Positions 14,055 through 26,445 of a stretch of 64,000 bases of DNA are shown in pieces. The stretch lies in assembly GCA_024138025.1 (NCBI GenBank), contig JAMXBD010000113.1:806001-870000 (forward strand), written 5' to 3'. Source of the DNA: Combretum micranthum. Lineage: Eukaryota; Streptophyta; Magnoliopsida; Myrtales; Combretaceae. Each line of letters starts with the position of its first letter. Within the stretch, counting starts at the first letter, position 1. Made by a program: the position numbers and the translations under genes. The notes below the pieces were generated by a model. The model was not told the origin of the DNA, did no database searches, and worked only from the letters and a program-made list of their open reading frames with translations.

Positions 14055-17000
14055 TGCCATATATATATATATATATATATATATTATTTTATCTATACCT
14101 ATATCCTACAAACTATAGCCTAAAATCTATACATACAACCTATGATGCATTAAGACATATTGTCACTACAATTTGAAAAATTTTCACTCTTTTCCCTTCT
14201 CACGGAAGCTTTCACGCCAACTTCATGCTGCAATTGGGAGCTGCTACTTTATTTTATTTTTATTTATTTAAAAACTCTCTAGAAGCTCTCATCTCCACCT
14301 ATATATACCCCTACAAGCCTTCATTTTTGCACCATACTTCTCCTCTCATTTTTCTCTCTTTTCTCTCCTTATTTTCCTTATGTGTGGCGTGATTTCATTG
14401 CTACTGCTGCTTCCCACATATTTCCACTCCAAAAACATGTCCTTGCTTCATCTTGTGAGGCATACACATCTCCCATAACTTCTTGGTAATATTACTTGTG
14501 ATTTCTTATTTCTTTTCTTGCTAAAAATCCTTCTATCATGCTTAAAGTTTTGAAGTTTCATGCTAGTTTTAAACCATATCATATCAAGCTTATAATCTTG
14601 ACAATATCTTGTTTATTTTATTTTACATTATCATCTAATCTAGCTTCTCATATTTATATCTATAGTTATGTTTTTTTAGTTCATTTTGTTATACATTATC
14701 ATCTAATCTAGCTTCTCATATTTATATCTATATTTATGTATTTCTTATTCATTTGTTATATATTGTCATCTATTCTAGCTTCTCATATTTATATCTATAG
14801 TTATATATATCCTGTACCTTTGTTATATATTGTCATCTAATCTAGCTTCTCATATTTATACCTATAGTTATATATATCTTGTACATGTGTTACATATTGT
14901 CATGTAATCTAGCTTCTCATATTTATATCTATGATTATGTATATCTATAAATTTAGAGTCCAAATTTAGTCTTGGACTTGTCCATATTCAAGTTTGGGGA
15001 GCCTTGATTTTAAAGCTAAGACTCCTATCTTCTTCTTTTTTTTCTTCTCATATTATTCTCTTTATTTTTATTATTTTTAATACTTATGTTCTTTTTGTGT
15101 TCATGCTCATATTATGTCCATATTGATGTTGCCATAAATCTTAAAAGGTTAAAAATTCCATAATATGCAAAATCATGACTCAAATTCCTTTTCTTGAACA
15201 TATAGAGAACACATGGAAGATGGAAATTTTGAAAACTGAATTATCATTCCATTTTTCTTAAATGCCAAGATTACAAGTAAATGAAAAAGTTAAAAACTCA
15301 ATTTTTCGCATAAGAAATTACTTAAAGACAATTTTTGAGAATGATAAAATAAGAAAGACCATAAAAAAACTAAAATGCTAAAGAAAGCAAAACTTGATTT
15401 TTCTACTCAAGAAATTGTTTAATGGTATTATTGCCAAGCAATAAGAAAATTTTCTCTAACCAACTTCACCATCAAACTAATAAGTTGGAAAGATGACAAG
15501 TTATAAAAGTCATCTAGGACCTACATTTTCCATATTTTGATAAATGAAGGATAAAGCTCATTTTCAAGAAAAGATTAAACCATACGGAACAAGTTTTATT
15601 ATGAACTCATCAAGTTTATAAAAATATAAGGATACTAATTAAACCATCAAGACCATTTTTGCAAGATATGAACTCGAGTAACATCACTATGAATATTCAG
15701 GAATCATGAACCATTATCATATATATACTACTATGATATGATGAATGTATAAGTCTAGTTTATACAAGGAAAGTTATAATGTTCAAAAATGATTATTTTC
15801 GAAACCCGGGGTATAGACAAGAAAGTTTAATTGTCTTAACAATAGAAATTTCCTAAAATTCCTTTCCTACCTAGAATAAGTTTCCTAGATTACAAGTTAA
15901 GCATAGATTAGTATGGAATACTCATTTTGGTGTATTTCCTTTTGGTAGGTGACGAAGGTGAAGACTTACCATTTCCCAAGGACTATTTCGATTGAAAATA
16001 TCCCGCAATGGCTGAGTAAGTTTTTCTTGCTTTACGTATTTATGCTTGTGCTTGTAGAATAGGGCACTAGAAGTTAGGCAAAAGATAAAAATGGATTGCT
16101 TGAGGAAATGGGGAATTTATGCCTATGATTCATTAGTTGATTAAATGAATGATAAGTATATAGAAACACCATTTCGTTGCTAAATGTCTTGCATGATTAG
16201 TTTATTTTGATTGTATGTTTGTGATAATTGTTTTGGTCACCTTAGAAGGAAAGTTAACTCGGATTGGAAAGTTATAAAAACGGATCATGCATGGTATAAA
16301 GTGAGTCACATTGCATTGCACTACTATTCCTACGCATGGGGTCGATAGGTAAAGGTACCTAGCTCCACCTAGCTCCAACATGAGGAACTACTATGTTAGG
16401 GGAATTTGGCCTCATGGAGGAGCTGCCTCGGATTGCATGCTAAAGGAGAATTAGTAATGGTTGTTTTTTGAACCTTAGACGGTCGGAAGGACCCCAAAAG
16501 TGCAATATTCCCTAAACCTTGATATGGAAGGCGTAAATCCATTTCGCTCATGACACCGGTAAATCGTGAGTGTATGTGTGAGCATATGTTTCATGCATTA
16601 CATATGGTTGTCTAACTAACTTGTTTGTTTTGGTTGATATGAATATGTTATGTTGGGATTATCTCACTAAACTAGTTGTAAGCTTACCCCCTTGTAGATT
16701 CTTATTACAGATGGAATACAACGAATACTTATGGTTAAACCCATGACCATGATATTGTTGGGTAAGAGCGAGAACTTTTGGATTACCCATAGTAAAGCTC
16801 TTTTGGTAGTACTTTGGTAGGTGGTTGATTCAAAGAAAAATCTGTGTAAATGTATTAGAAGGACTTTATTTGTTTTTGATGTAAGAACAACATGGATGTA
16901 AAGTTATGCAATGATTATTTCTAATTTCTTGTTACTATAATGATGCCATCATATTAAATTGCATAACTCCGATGGTAACTCTTATGGTGAAAATATGCCT

Positions 17001-17103
17001 TGTGCATAATATTAAAGCTTTTGCGTAACTAAGGTTGTCGCTCCTAAGCTTTAATATTGTGTACGGTGGATTATCACATTTAGGTACCTCTTGAGGCATG
17101 ACA
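14055..17103 (+). mobile_element. LTR-like insertion inside the hAT element
   Basis: No coding region. The stretch has LTR features: a TATA box CTATATATAC at 14300-14309 followed by a pyrimidine-rich leader, a long AT-rich body, and a 3' part with CTTACCCCCTTGTAGATT near 16685. Suggested ends are TGCCA (14055) and TGACA (17103), an imperfect inverted pair. The left end abuts an (AT)n run (14059-14084), so the target duplication could not be confirmed. Boundaries are tentative. Confidence 0.35.
14624..14945 (+). repeat. Tandem repeat, five units of 67-68 bp
   Basis: Five head-to-tail copies anchored on the word TAGCTTCTCATATTTATA. The GCTTCTC starts are at 14643, 14711, 14778, 14845 and 14912. 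The units differ by scattered substitutions. It lies just downstream of the leader of the LTR-like insertion. Confidence 0.9.
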
Positions 17104-18099
17104 TATATACATAACAGTATAGTACAATAGGGAGCACCAAGTCAAAAAGTAAAATGTATAAATAAGACAAAGCAAAATTTAATGTAAAAGTAAAAGAAAA
17201 CTAAAGGCAAAGAAATAGAATACCCTAAAAGCAAAACCAAAATCCAAACTTAAAAGTTAAAACTTACAAGCTGTAGTAAGGAGTAGGGCTACTGACCACC
17301 GCTGTTACTCACCACCATAGACTATCGACCAGTACCGTTGCCCACCACCATTGTACTTCACCATCACCACCAGCCAGATAAGGTAAGTTTCGTTTTCCCA
17401 TGTCATTGTTGTTCGTTCCCCTTTTTTTTATAGAGTTTGTACCTTGATGCTGGTGTGTGGTCAAAATTTGTGAGGAGTTTTTGTTTTATAGCTTGGTTTC
17501 CAATTTTCGTTAGTCCCTTAGTTCATTTGTAGCTTGATTTAAAATTTAGAAGTGTTACTAATATAGATGATATAGATATATTAGATGATATATGTGAAAG
17601 TCTCAAGACTTGTAAGAAGAAAGGAGGAGTTGAGAGCTTTGTAGTGAGTATTTGATCTACTGCTATCTTTGAAATTTGAATTGTGCATTGGGTTAAAAAA
17701 AAAAATCCAAAATTGGCAAAGAAGGTTGAACAAGCAGGGTATCACTACTAGCTAGATAAAGCGAAAAATTTGGGATTGTTTAGACTTTAGATTTTAAAGT
17801 AAGCTGGTTAAGAATGTATAGGCATATATGCATATATATTCTATATTCTATCTGATATTATCTGTAGTCACTAGTATATAACTATATATAATGTAAAACT
17901 TGTAAATCCCTAGAGCTATTACTTGATGATTCATAGCTTGTTCTTAATAATATAATGTAGCTTAGCTAATACGTATTGCTATTATTAAATAGAGTACATA
18001 TTCCTAGAGCTGTTACTAATTATAAATGCTCTTTTTTTTTTAAGAAAAAAGGGTTGTTGAAGAAGAGACATAGCGAGTATTTAATCGTCTTCTTCAATT

Positions 18100-20320
18100 T
18101 GTACAAAGAATGATCCTCCTTGGGATCATTTTAGCTCATTTACTAATGAGGAAGGAAAGATGGTGTTCACATGCCTTTATTATGGATCTAAGTATCAAGG
18201 TGGAGGGATCAATAGGATGAAATATCATTTGGCAGGGATTAGTGGAAATATTGCTCCTTGCAAAAAAAACACCAAGAGAGATTCAAGAAAAAATGTTGGC
18301 ATATCTCAAATCTATCAAACATAAGGATCAAGGCTCCGATGAAGTTTAGCATATCTAATTTGAAGATGGTGAGGTTGAGATTGAAGTGGAAGAATTAGAA
18401 ATTTTGCCAATGTAACCAAAACAAAAAAGAAAGGTTGGAGTAGATAAATATGTCACTAAGAACACCCCTCTATTGTCCCAACTAGGCATAAAGAGTGCAT
18501 TAGCTAGTAAATAAGCAATTCAAAGAGTACACATGGCATTTGCTAGATGGCTTTTTAATGCATGTATACCTTTTAATGTTTTAAAGTCACCTTATTTTCA
18601 ACTTGCATTGGATGCTAGAGCTATAATTAGTATTGAATATAAGGGACCATCTTATCATGCCATGCATATTCAACTACGAGGGCATTGTAAAAAGGAATGT
18701 CAATTGCTGATTGATTCATACAAAAGCAAATGGGTTAAATCAAGATACACAATAATGGCTGGTGGTTGGACTGATCAAAGACACAAAGGGCCCTCATTAA
18801 TTTTCTAGTGTATTGTCTAACTAGGGTGATGTTTGTTAAGTCCATTGATGCACCTAACATCGTGAAGGATGCCAATAATTTGTTCAATATGTTTTTAGAA
18901 ATAATTGAGTGGGTTAGGCCTTCTAATGCGGTGCATATAGTGACTGCTAATGTAAGCAATTATGTTATAGCTGGAAGGTTGTTGCAAGAGAGGTATGATC
19001 ATATATATTGGTCTCCTTGTACAGCACATCGCATGAATTTGATGTTAAAACATATTGGCAAGATGGATCATGTAGATGAGCTTACAAAGCGTGCTTCTAA
19101 GGTAACTGTATTTGTATATAACCATATTCACGTATTGTCTTGTTGAGAAAAAGAGATGGTTGGAAAGAAATGGTTTGTTTAGGAGTAACTCGATTTGCTA
19201 TTACTTTTATTACTTTGAAAAGTATCTTTGAACATAAACATGACTTGCAAGCTTTGGTAACAAGTACACATTTAACAAGTCATAGGCTTTCAAAATGTAT
19301 TGTTGGAAAAGCTTTTATTGCTATTGTGTTAAACACATCATTTTGGGAAGATTGTTTGCTCATGGTGAAAGTCACAGCTCCCATTATGAAGCTCTTGCAT
19401 ATTGTGGATGCTAATGAAAAGTCTTCTCTTTCTACTGTTTATGAAGGGTTTTCTAGGATTCATAAGGGGATTACATCAGTTTTTAAAAATAGACAAAAAT
19501 TATATAGTCTTTATGTCAAAATTGTTGACCAGAGGTAGGATAAGCATTTTCATCATGGTCTACATGTTGTAGTTATTTCTTGAATCCAACCTTTATATAT
19601 GATGATACATTTGAAGAAACTGTAAAGTTACACAAGGCTTATATGATGTGCTAGAGGAAAAAAGTATTTGTGGTGATAATATAACTGTAATCAAAGACAT
19701 GAAAGTGTATCATGAAAGAAGAGAGTTTTAGTTGGGAAATAGCTATCAAATCTGTCAAAACATCATAACCAGGTAAGTGACCATGAATACTAGAATCAAA
19801 ATTAATGTTAATTTTTATTTTTCACAATTATTTGACTTGCTTTGTTGAATTATAGATTATTGGTGGAGGTTTTTTGGTCATAGTACTCCTACATTGCAAA
19901 ACATTGCTATTCGAATATTAAGTCAATTTGCTTCTGCTTCTAGATATGGCGTAATTGGAGTTTCTTTGAGCACATTCACACAAAGAAAATAAATAAATTA
20001 GAACATTAAAGGCTTAATGATCTTATTTATGTGAACTATAATTTGTGTTTAAAGAATAGGTATGTAAATTATTTTGACTAAGAATAGTTCACCTTATGTA
20101 TTTTTAAATTTTTTTCCTTGCTAATTACTTTTTTATAGGCATCAATATAAGAGGAAACGTTATGATCCAATAGATTTTGATTGCATTGATAAGATGGATT
20201 TTTGGATAACCGAAGAAGAAGATTTATCTCTTGAATTTAATTTTGATGAGATTATCGAACAAGCAATTTATGAAAATGATGCCACCCCTGTAACAGCTAA
20301 TAATTTGACTGAAGTTTAGT
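18100..20320 (+). pseudogene. hAT transposase (BED finger, DUF659, dimerisation domain), broken
   Basis: Degraded transposase of the surrounding hAT element. Parts in order: a BED-type zinc-finger region at about 18109-18270 (DPPWDHF, then TCLYYG, GGGINRMKYHLAG), with the second zinc cysteine apparently replaced by tyrosine; the DUF659 region in three frames at 18533-18808 (AGGWTDQRHKGP), 18808-19146 (VKSIDAPNIVKDA, WSPCTAHRMNLM, IGKMDHV) and 19140-19538 (GVTRFAITFITLKS, HKHDLQALVTS); then a C-terminal dimerisation segment at 19854-20060 (WWRFFGHSTPTLQNIAIRIL, then a shifted frame with EHIHTKK and RLNDLIYVNYNL). A final exon after a GT-AG intron (about 20140-20320) reads HQYKRKRYDPIDFDCID. 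In-frame stops and frameshifts make it non-functional. Confidence 0.8.
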
Positions 20321-21010
20321 CATCTATTTCAGTATTTTTAAATTATTAATTTTGTATATGTTCATTAAATATTATATTTCCTAAGACTTAGTATTCTCTT
20401 TTTTTCCCCCTTTTCTTCTAGATGATACAGGGATTAATGAAGAGGCTGATTTGGATGCAATTGTAGACTGAGTTGACTTTATGCATACAATTGAATCAAA
20501 TGAAGATTATGACGACATTAATTAAAAGTTGAATTAATATCTTAGTTTATAGTTTTTGTTTTTGTTTTTGTTTTCAATATGTACAATGTGATTTCAATTT
20601 AATGATGGATTCGAAACTGTAAATTTTATTTATTTGCTTTTTAATAGTTAGGATTTAACATAAAAATTCATTTTTCATCTAACTCGGTTCGACTCTCGGT
20701 AAAACCCGGTTCAACCCCATGACCTCTGACCCCCTAGCATATCCAGGCCAACTCCTGGTCCGGGACTGATAACATTAGTATTTTAAAGTGAAGTCTTAAG
20801 TTGAGTATAAAATGTTTGAATTTGTAAAGACTCAGCTCAAGCAATTTATGTTTTTGATGCATTGAAATCCTTTATTGAGGCAACCTGTTTTGTGATTGAA
20901 AAAGTGGCGAAGTCTTTCATTGAGGGAGGCAATTGTTGTGGACCGTAGAGATTAAGGGTGGACCAAACTCTACGTTAAAATCGTGGTGCAAACTTTTCTT
21001 TCCCTATCTC

Positions 21011-21020
21011 TTTATTATTA

Positions 21021-21060
<40 letters not shown>
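21011..21060. repeat. Microsatellite (ATT)n
   Basis: About 16 units of TTA/ATT with one interruption near 21020. It lies in the right half of the split solo LTR. The related LTR at 37414-38445 has a short AAC/AAT-rich stretch at the same place, so the array may have expanded from it. Confidence 0.9.
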
Positions 21061-21167
21061 GCTTCTATTTGTTATTGTGTATGGATTAGACTTTTAGTTT
21101 TTTGAAAAGAAATCGATATTGGCTATAATTTGTTGTTCCTTAGGTGTTATTAGATTCCTACAACCTT

Positions 21168-24055
21168 GAACATTTTGCACAAGGAAATGTTATGACTTGT
21201 TGATACTCTTAGCAAGGGAAAGGAGAAGGATTTGTTATTACCATCATTAAAAGAAAAAAAAAGGGGGAAAGCTAACTTCATTGATAATTGAAAACGGAAG
21301 GAAACATAGCATTTGATGCTACTAAGTTTGAGGCACGAAGATAAATTAACTACTATGTGCTTATTTACATTAACGAGAAGACACTTAGAGATAAAGATTG
21401 AAGATTAAGAGCAAGATTTGATTAAGATCGAGAGATAATTCTATGGTTTATTTTAACACATATAGTTAAGATTGTGTTAAAGTGGAGATTTGTAAAAGAT
21501 TTAATAAAGAGTCTATCCATTGCTTGAGATATTGTAATAAGGAGTCTAAATACAAAAGAATAAAAGAAGAAGAAGAAGAAGATTCATAGAAATATTTATA
21601 CTTAAAAATATGTACAAAAAAAGAGCATCTAAATGAACTTGATATTTCAAGCTTGCAAATAAGTTAACTTTAAAAGGGCATAATTCTTTGAACGCATAGA
21701 GTCATGGGGCCCATAATTTGTCTAAAAATATTGATTTGAGTCAACTATAACCTAAACCAAACTATTACATTGCTTGCTCGATTTATGGTGTCAAAAATGC
21801 TCATTTTCATGGAGTACTCGGTCCTAACATTTATTCACAACCAAGAAAAGTTTTTTCACTCTTAGATATTTTACTATTACGATGAGAAACAATGAACATG
21901 CGAAGAGTTTTATATTCCCAAAATGGATGTTAAATGATTTTGAGGGGTCAAGATCACTCAAAGGAGAAGATCATTCTAATAAACTCAAGACAACACGTGC
22001 AACTGGAAAGGTGCTGCGAGTTTGCTCACTATAATATTACCATATGCAATGGGGCAAGTTATAATGCTGGCTCTTGGGTTTTACAAATGACTCATCTACA
22101 ATAAGTGAAGTCTTTGACTTTGTGATAACACTTGATAGCATCATACATTGAGTATTAATCAAGTTATGTATAAATGCAACTGATGCCTAAAATGCTTGAA
22201 CTCCATCTAAAGAATTCTGGTGGAGCAAAATATAAATAAACTTAAAATTATATATAATTATTGTTTATTATTTATTTGAGCTGAGTAATAGGGTCCAGTA
22301 AGTCCACTTCTTTTATTTAGATGGTTTGGAAAGATTGAGTTGGTAGACTCAAAATATATGTTATTGGACCAATCCACTACATCCAAATTCTATCAGCAAG
22401 GTTATGCATAGATAAGGATGGCTACAAGCCTTAGCTTGTAGTAAACTTATTCATGATTAGCATGACATAAGTTTGCTCTATCTTATCTGTTAATCATCGA
22501 GATGATTTGATGGTTGTTATTTATGCTAATGCTTATAAATATATAGTCATCCTCATTTCAAACTTTTGAAGAGAGAAGATAAACAATATTATATAAATGA
22601 GACTTTGCTCTTAAGGATCAAACAGATAATTCAAAGAACTAAAAGGTTAATGTGCAGGGTCTACTCAAACTCTTTTGTATATCCCTTGTGTATTCAAGAT
22701 ACTAAGATTACCTATTCCTCCTGCTCTCCGTTATTCTCTCTAAGCCATCCATCATTAAATGCTATCTTCTTATCAACACTTTAAAGTCATGTATCAAGCA
22801 TAAGATTCACATAACATGTGTGTAACTACCAAGAAGAACCCTATACCTACATAAATAATACTTTGTTATATGACATTTTAATCATGTGACATGCATTGAA
22901 AATATAGTATTATATGTATTAAATGTAATATTGCAATAGTGTATATGTAAATTTATTTTATCTAATTGATGTGTGTGTAATAACTTAACACATGGTGTGT
23001 GGGTAAGGATTTGGATACAATGATCATGTGCGTGTTGCGTAACTATTGTGCTACACGTGACTAGAGAAACAACACGTGTAACAATGACCAAGGAAGAATC
23101 GTATAGGCAGGAGGAATAGATAAATCTTAATTGACTCTAGCACACTTGAGATTGGTAAGGGAGCTAAAAGGCATGACCTCACTGAGTGTAATGAATCGAG
23201 GACCGTTCTTGATTATGACAAGTGTTCAATTCAATAAGATGGAAATTCGGCAACACGACAGCGTTTGTCCTGGATTTCACCAATCCAAATGAGGTGGGGA
23301 CTAGTGGTATTTATAGAGGATCCAGCTGTCGATGTCGTTTGTTAGATATGACAGAATGCCAATGGTTAAGATGAGTCCCTCTCATAGTGGATATAAATAT
23401 GAGCTCCTATGTGGACCCAGACCCACTAAGACCTTCCTTTGTAATATGTGAGCCAATTTGAGAAATATTGGAATTGGATAGACCAATTCCAACGGGTCAT
23501 ACTATAAGTCTACTATGCTAAATCTCTTTGATCATTCAAATACTGGGTCTGACTCTGAATGTGTCATCTTAGCCCAAGAAATTAAACCCAAATAAAAATT
23601 AAAATTAAGCCCTTATAATCAAATTCATACATTTACAATTGGTAAATGAAAAATTATCCCCTTAATAGGCGTATTTAATTTACAACTTCTAATCCATATC
23701 ATTATTGGTCGGAACACTAAAGCCCAATTATTTAGATCAAACCTCAGGATCACTTGATGTTTTTGTTTGACCGTATTGTCTTAACTTCATATCACAATTA
23801 ATGTCAGCCTATAATAATTGTAAGGTCAAAACACATAGATTCTGGAGCATATATTCCTCGTAAATCCACACCCTTCTACTGTATTCCTCCCGGACAAGAA
23901 ATGTCATCTCGCGCAGTAGATGCCAGCATCTAAGGGCACGACACAAGCTGAACAAAAATTCAAAGGTGAAAAAATATTAAAGAAACAAATGCATCAGGAG
24001 GATTCATGGAAACTGTCTGTTTATATTAGATGTGGCAAGTACATTTAGTATAAAT
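21168..24055. other. Intergenic, no gene recognised
   Basis: Only short frames that look random (for example 22566-22784 plus, 22882-23091 minus). The part from about 23100 to 23880 is somewhat less AT-rich and may be old LTR sequence, but I could not match it to another copy here. The last about 150 bases are the 3' flank of alpha-glucosidase copy 1; a short match around TGTACTTGCCA is shared with the 3' flank of copy 2. Confidence 0.4.
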
Positions 24056-25009
24056 TCACCAGGATGTTTTTCTCCCTTTATTGTAGCAGTGTTTTAGGAC
24101 ATTTTTTCTCCTCTTGCTAGGCTTCAGTTCTAGCTTGAATTCCTTTCCCAAGGGAAGGGACAATGAACTGACTTCAACAACAACAAATTGTTCATTACCA
24201 TAGAAGCTTGAACTTGTCACTTTGGCCATCTTTTGCTTCAATGCTACTGCCTCATTGTGTTTGTCTAGCTCATAGTTCCTTAAACTGATTTCCTGATTTT
24301 GTCAGCCCCAGGAAAGTAACTTTATCTATGATCCACTTCTGACTTAAAGCAAAATTTCCATTTACAACCTCCGATCTCACGATAAGATTCTCACCTATTT
24401 TTTGCAGTGAAATCTCACAAGAGTCCATGATTTACTTCCAATTCTTCCCATTTCGTTTCCTCACCATCATCTAAGAACAATTCTCCACTACTATTTCCAT
24501 TGCTATCAACGACTACCAGTAGCTCAAATGGTGTTTTCCTAGCTGCTTGTGTTGTCATGCCTGCCTCTTGCATTGCCAATATGTTTCCTCCTTGAATATG
24601 CACAATGGCATGATCAGCCGGTGCATTCAATGTAATGTATTTTCCTGAATCCACACTCAAGGAATTTGAGTAATTATAGAGGTCGAACCAATTTCCAGAT
24701 GGGAAATATGCATTTATTGAGGTTGCTCCTGAGCTCAGCACTGGAGACACCATAACACCTTTCCCAATCAGGAACTGTGAGCTTATTTCATAAGTCACGG
24801 TATCATCCGCAAAGGAGAAAAAAAGAGGTCGTGCAATTGGAGTTCCCTTGACATGTGCCTCATACATTAACGTATAGAAGTATGGGAGCAGTCTGTAACG
24901 AAGCTCAAGAGACTTCTTAGCTGATGCAGCAACTGAACTCCAGAGGTAGAGCTCTTGACGAATCGGTTGTTTCCGAATGGTCTCTTGCAAAGGGATAAAA
25001 GGCTCCTAG
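24056..25009 (-). CDS. Copy 1 exon 5: C-terminal domains (disrupted)
   Basis: Encodes [11 protein letters not shown], then [20 protein letters not shown], the [11 protein letters not shown] segment and the C-terminal beta domains, ending [11 protein letters not shown] plus a short basic tail. Frame changes occur near 24970 (two bases shorter than copy 2), 24460, 24400 (an A run) and 24293. Between the GLTKSGN and [10 protein letters not shown] segments it keeps about 30 residues, including NYELDKHNE, that are absent from copy 2. Confidence 0.75.
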
Positions 25010-25281
25010 CTGCACCAATTTAAGCTATATATATCACAACGATGGATTTTTAGGAAATGGCAACAAGAAAAAAGACATTGACAGACCTCTAGTGGGTGCA
25101 GAGAAACACCACAAAGAGAAGGAAATGTTCAATCTCAAAAACTATGCAGTGTTTTGGCCAAAAAAGTAGAAAACTATGCAGTGTGGAATATGAATTCGAA
25201 CATCATGGCTTTATAGTGGGAGAAGAGAATGCAATTGCCATGCATTGATGGGTTGTCAGGAAAAGCTTTCTAAATGGTCAC

Positions 25282-25922
25282 CTGAATCCATCTGCTGCAG
25301 AGTTCTTCAGTTGTATTTCCAAAGAAACCACAAATATCTGCACCTACCATTGGAATGCCGAAAAGCCCGAAATTCAGAATGGCTGGAATTGAATATGCCA
25401 AATCATTCCAAGTTGCAGCATTGTCTCCAGTCCAGTGTGCTGTGTGCTTGCCAGAGCTCACAAAAGTTGATCTTGAGAGAATAAATGGCCTTTTACCGGT
25501 GATGCTAACCAAGGCCTTTTGGGTTGCTCGAACTTCTAGCAGACCATTAAGGTTATGGGCATTGTATTCTGTAATGTTACCAAAATGCATAGAAGTAGCA
25601 GGAACAGTTTTTTCATTAATGTGTTTACGTACTCCAGAATTGTTAATGCTGTATGGAGGGTTATCTAGTGGGGAGGAATTGGGCGGAGAAGTGATGAAAT
25701 TAGACAACTCATTCATGTCAAGCCATAACCCATCAAAGGGACAAGATCATGAAACCTCTTTATTTCACTACTCCAAAAGCTCTCGCACTTGGGGTGAAAG
25801 AAGTCAGGAAAGTGGACCGGTCCAGGCCATACCTCACCCAAGTAAGGTGACCCATTACGTTTGATAAAGATGTCAGCTTCATTCCTCTAACATAGGTTCC
25901 ATAAGTCCATTGACACTGATTC
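25282..25922 (-). CDS. Copy 1 exon 4: catalytic nucleophile and acid/base
   Basis: Carries both catalytic acids: DMNE (Asp codon 25717-25719) and [10 protein letters not shown] (Asp codon 25423-25425). From 25716 to the donor the frame is fully open ([23 protein letters not shown]). The first third has three single-base losses relative to copy 2, near 25907, 25879 and 25740. Length is 641 bases, identical to copy 2, because both have lost three bases at different places. Confidence 0.82.
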
Positions 25923-26001
25923 CTGTTGGAAAGGCATCTAAGGAAATGTTTTCCAAATTATGTTGAAAAAATTAGTAAGAGCACCCATCATAAATTCTTA
26001 C

Positions 26002-26232
26002 CAGGGTCCAATATAAGGACATAATGTTGACCATTCTTGTGAAGGTTATTCACAAACAGCTGCATCTTGTCTAGCGGAAAGTTGATGGGATCAAGAGTCA
26101 AAACCTTGTAGCGGTCCATGTAATCGATATCTGTCCACATAACTTCCAGAGGGATACCAGCTTTTGCATAGCCAGAAACAACACTTTCGAGGTCAGAAGC
26201 ATTTTTGTAACCCCATCTGCATTGATGAAATC
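26002..26232 (-). CDS. Copy 1 exon 3: catalytic barrel, WTDIDYMD motif
   Basis: An intact 231-base exon, the same length as in copy 2, encoding [24 protein letters not shown] and YVLILDPG. The acidic pair in WTDIDYMD lies at the GH31 substrate site. Acceptor TACAG at 26233 and donor GTAAGA at 26001 are canonical. Confidence 0.88.
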
Positions 26233-26445
26233 CTGTACATAGACAGCAGAGGTTGAAAGTGAGTTCTACCTCAAGGCCATTCACGTTATCATTTACCATT
26301 TTATTAGGCCAAAAAAAAAAAAAAAAAAAGGCTGAACACAGATCATCAAATATTTTCTCATTGCCAAACAGGTATATTTATGCCAACTCATTATTCTACT
26401 TTTTATAAAGATTGAACTTGTTAGAGAGAGCAGTCATATAAGTAC

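Larger units (their letters stand above)
13397..20777 (+). mobile_element. hAT-superfamily DNA transposon, 7.4 kb, degraded
   Basis: Flanked by the exact 8-bp target duplication GTATTTTA (13389-13396 and 20778-20785). It has short imperfect terminal inverted repeats, TAAGGTTGTCA at the left and TAATGTTATCA as the reverse complement of the right end (9 of 11 match). Subterminal regions on both sides are rich in GG/CC words (GGTTCGA, CCGGTT), common in plant hAT elements. The interior carries a broken hAT transposase (18100-20320). At 7.4 kb it is longer than usual, which a roughly 3-kb LTR-like insertion at 14055-17103 would explain. It sits inside the solo LTR 12713-21162. Confidence 0.8.
12713..21162 (+). 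mobile_element. Solo LTR interrupted by a hAT transposon
   Basis: Starts TGTTGAAC and ends CCTACA, flanked by the exact 5-bp duplication ACCTT (12708-12712 and 21163-21167). Removing the hAT insertion at 13397-20777 and one 8-bp duplication leaves about 1.06 kb, close to the 1.03-kb LTR at 37414-38445. The two are recognisably related in opposite orientation: both have the segment reading toward CACAAAAGTTGTAGAGCTCT, and both have the GAGGCAATTG...GTGGACC..GAGATTAAGGG region just before a (TTA)-rich stretch. A TATA box CTATAAATAG at 13201-13210 supports plus orientation. No second LTR or coding interior is attached. Confidence 0.75.

Noticed and set aside
14624..14945. CRISPR-like regular array
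   Set aside because: The units are directly adjacent tandem repeats without unique spacers, in plant DNA.
18735..18959. Minus-strand open frame in the hAT region
   Set aside because: Antisense to the DUF659 part of the transposase.
22566..23091. Possible small genes in the 21-24 kb interval
   Set aside because: Short, AT-driven frames on both strands with no motif, splice structure or second copy.
25355..25864. 169-residue plus-strand open frame
   Set aside because: It is antisense to exon 4 of alpha-glucosidase copy 1; the minus strand encodes the recognisable enzyme with catalytic motifs.
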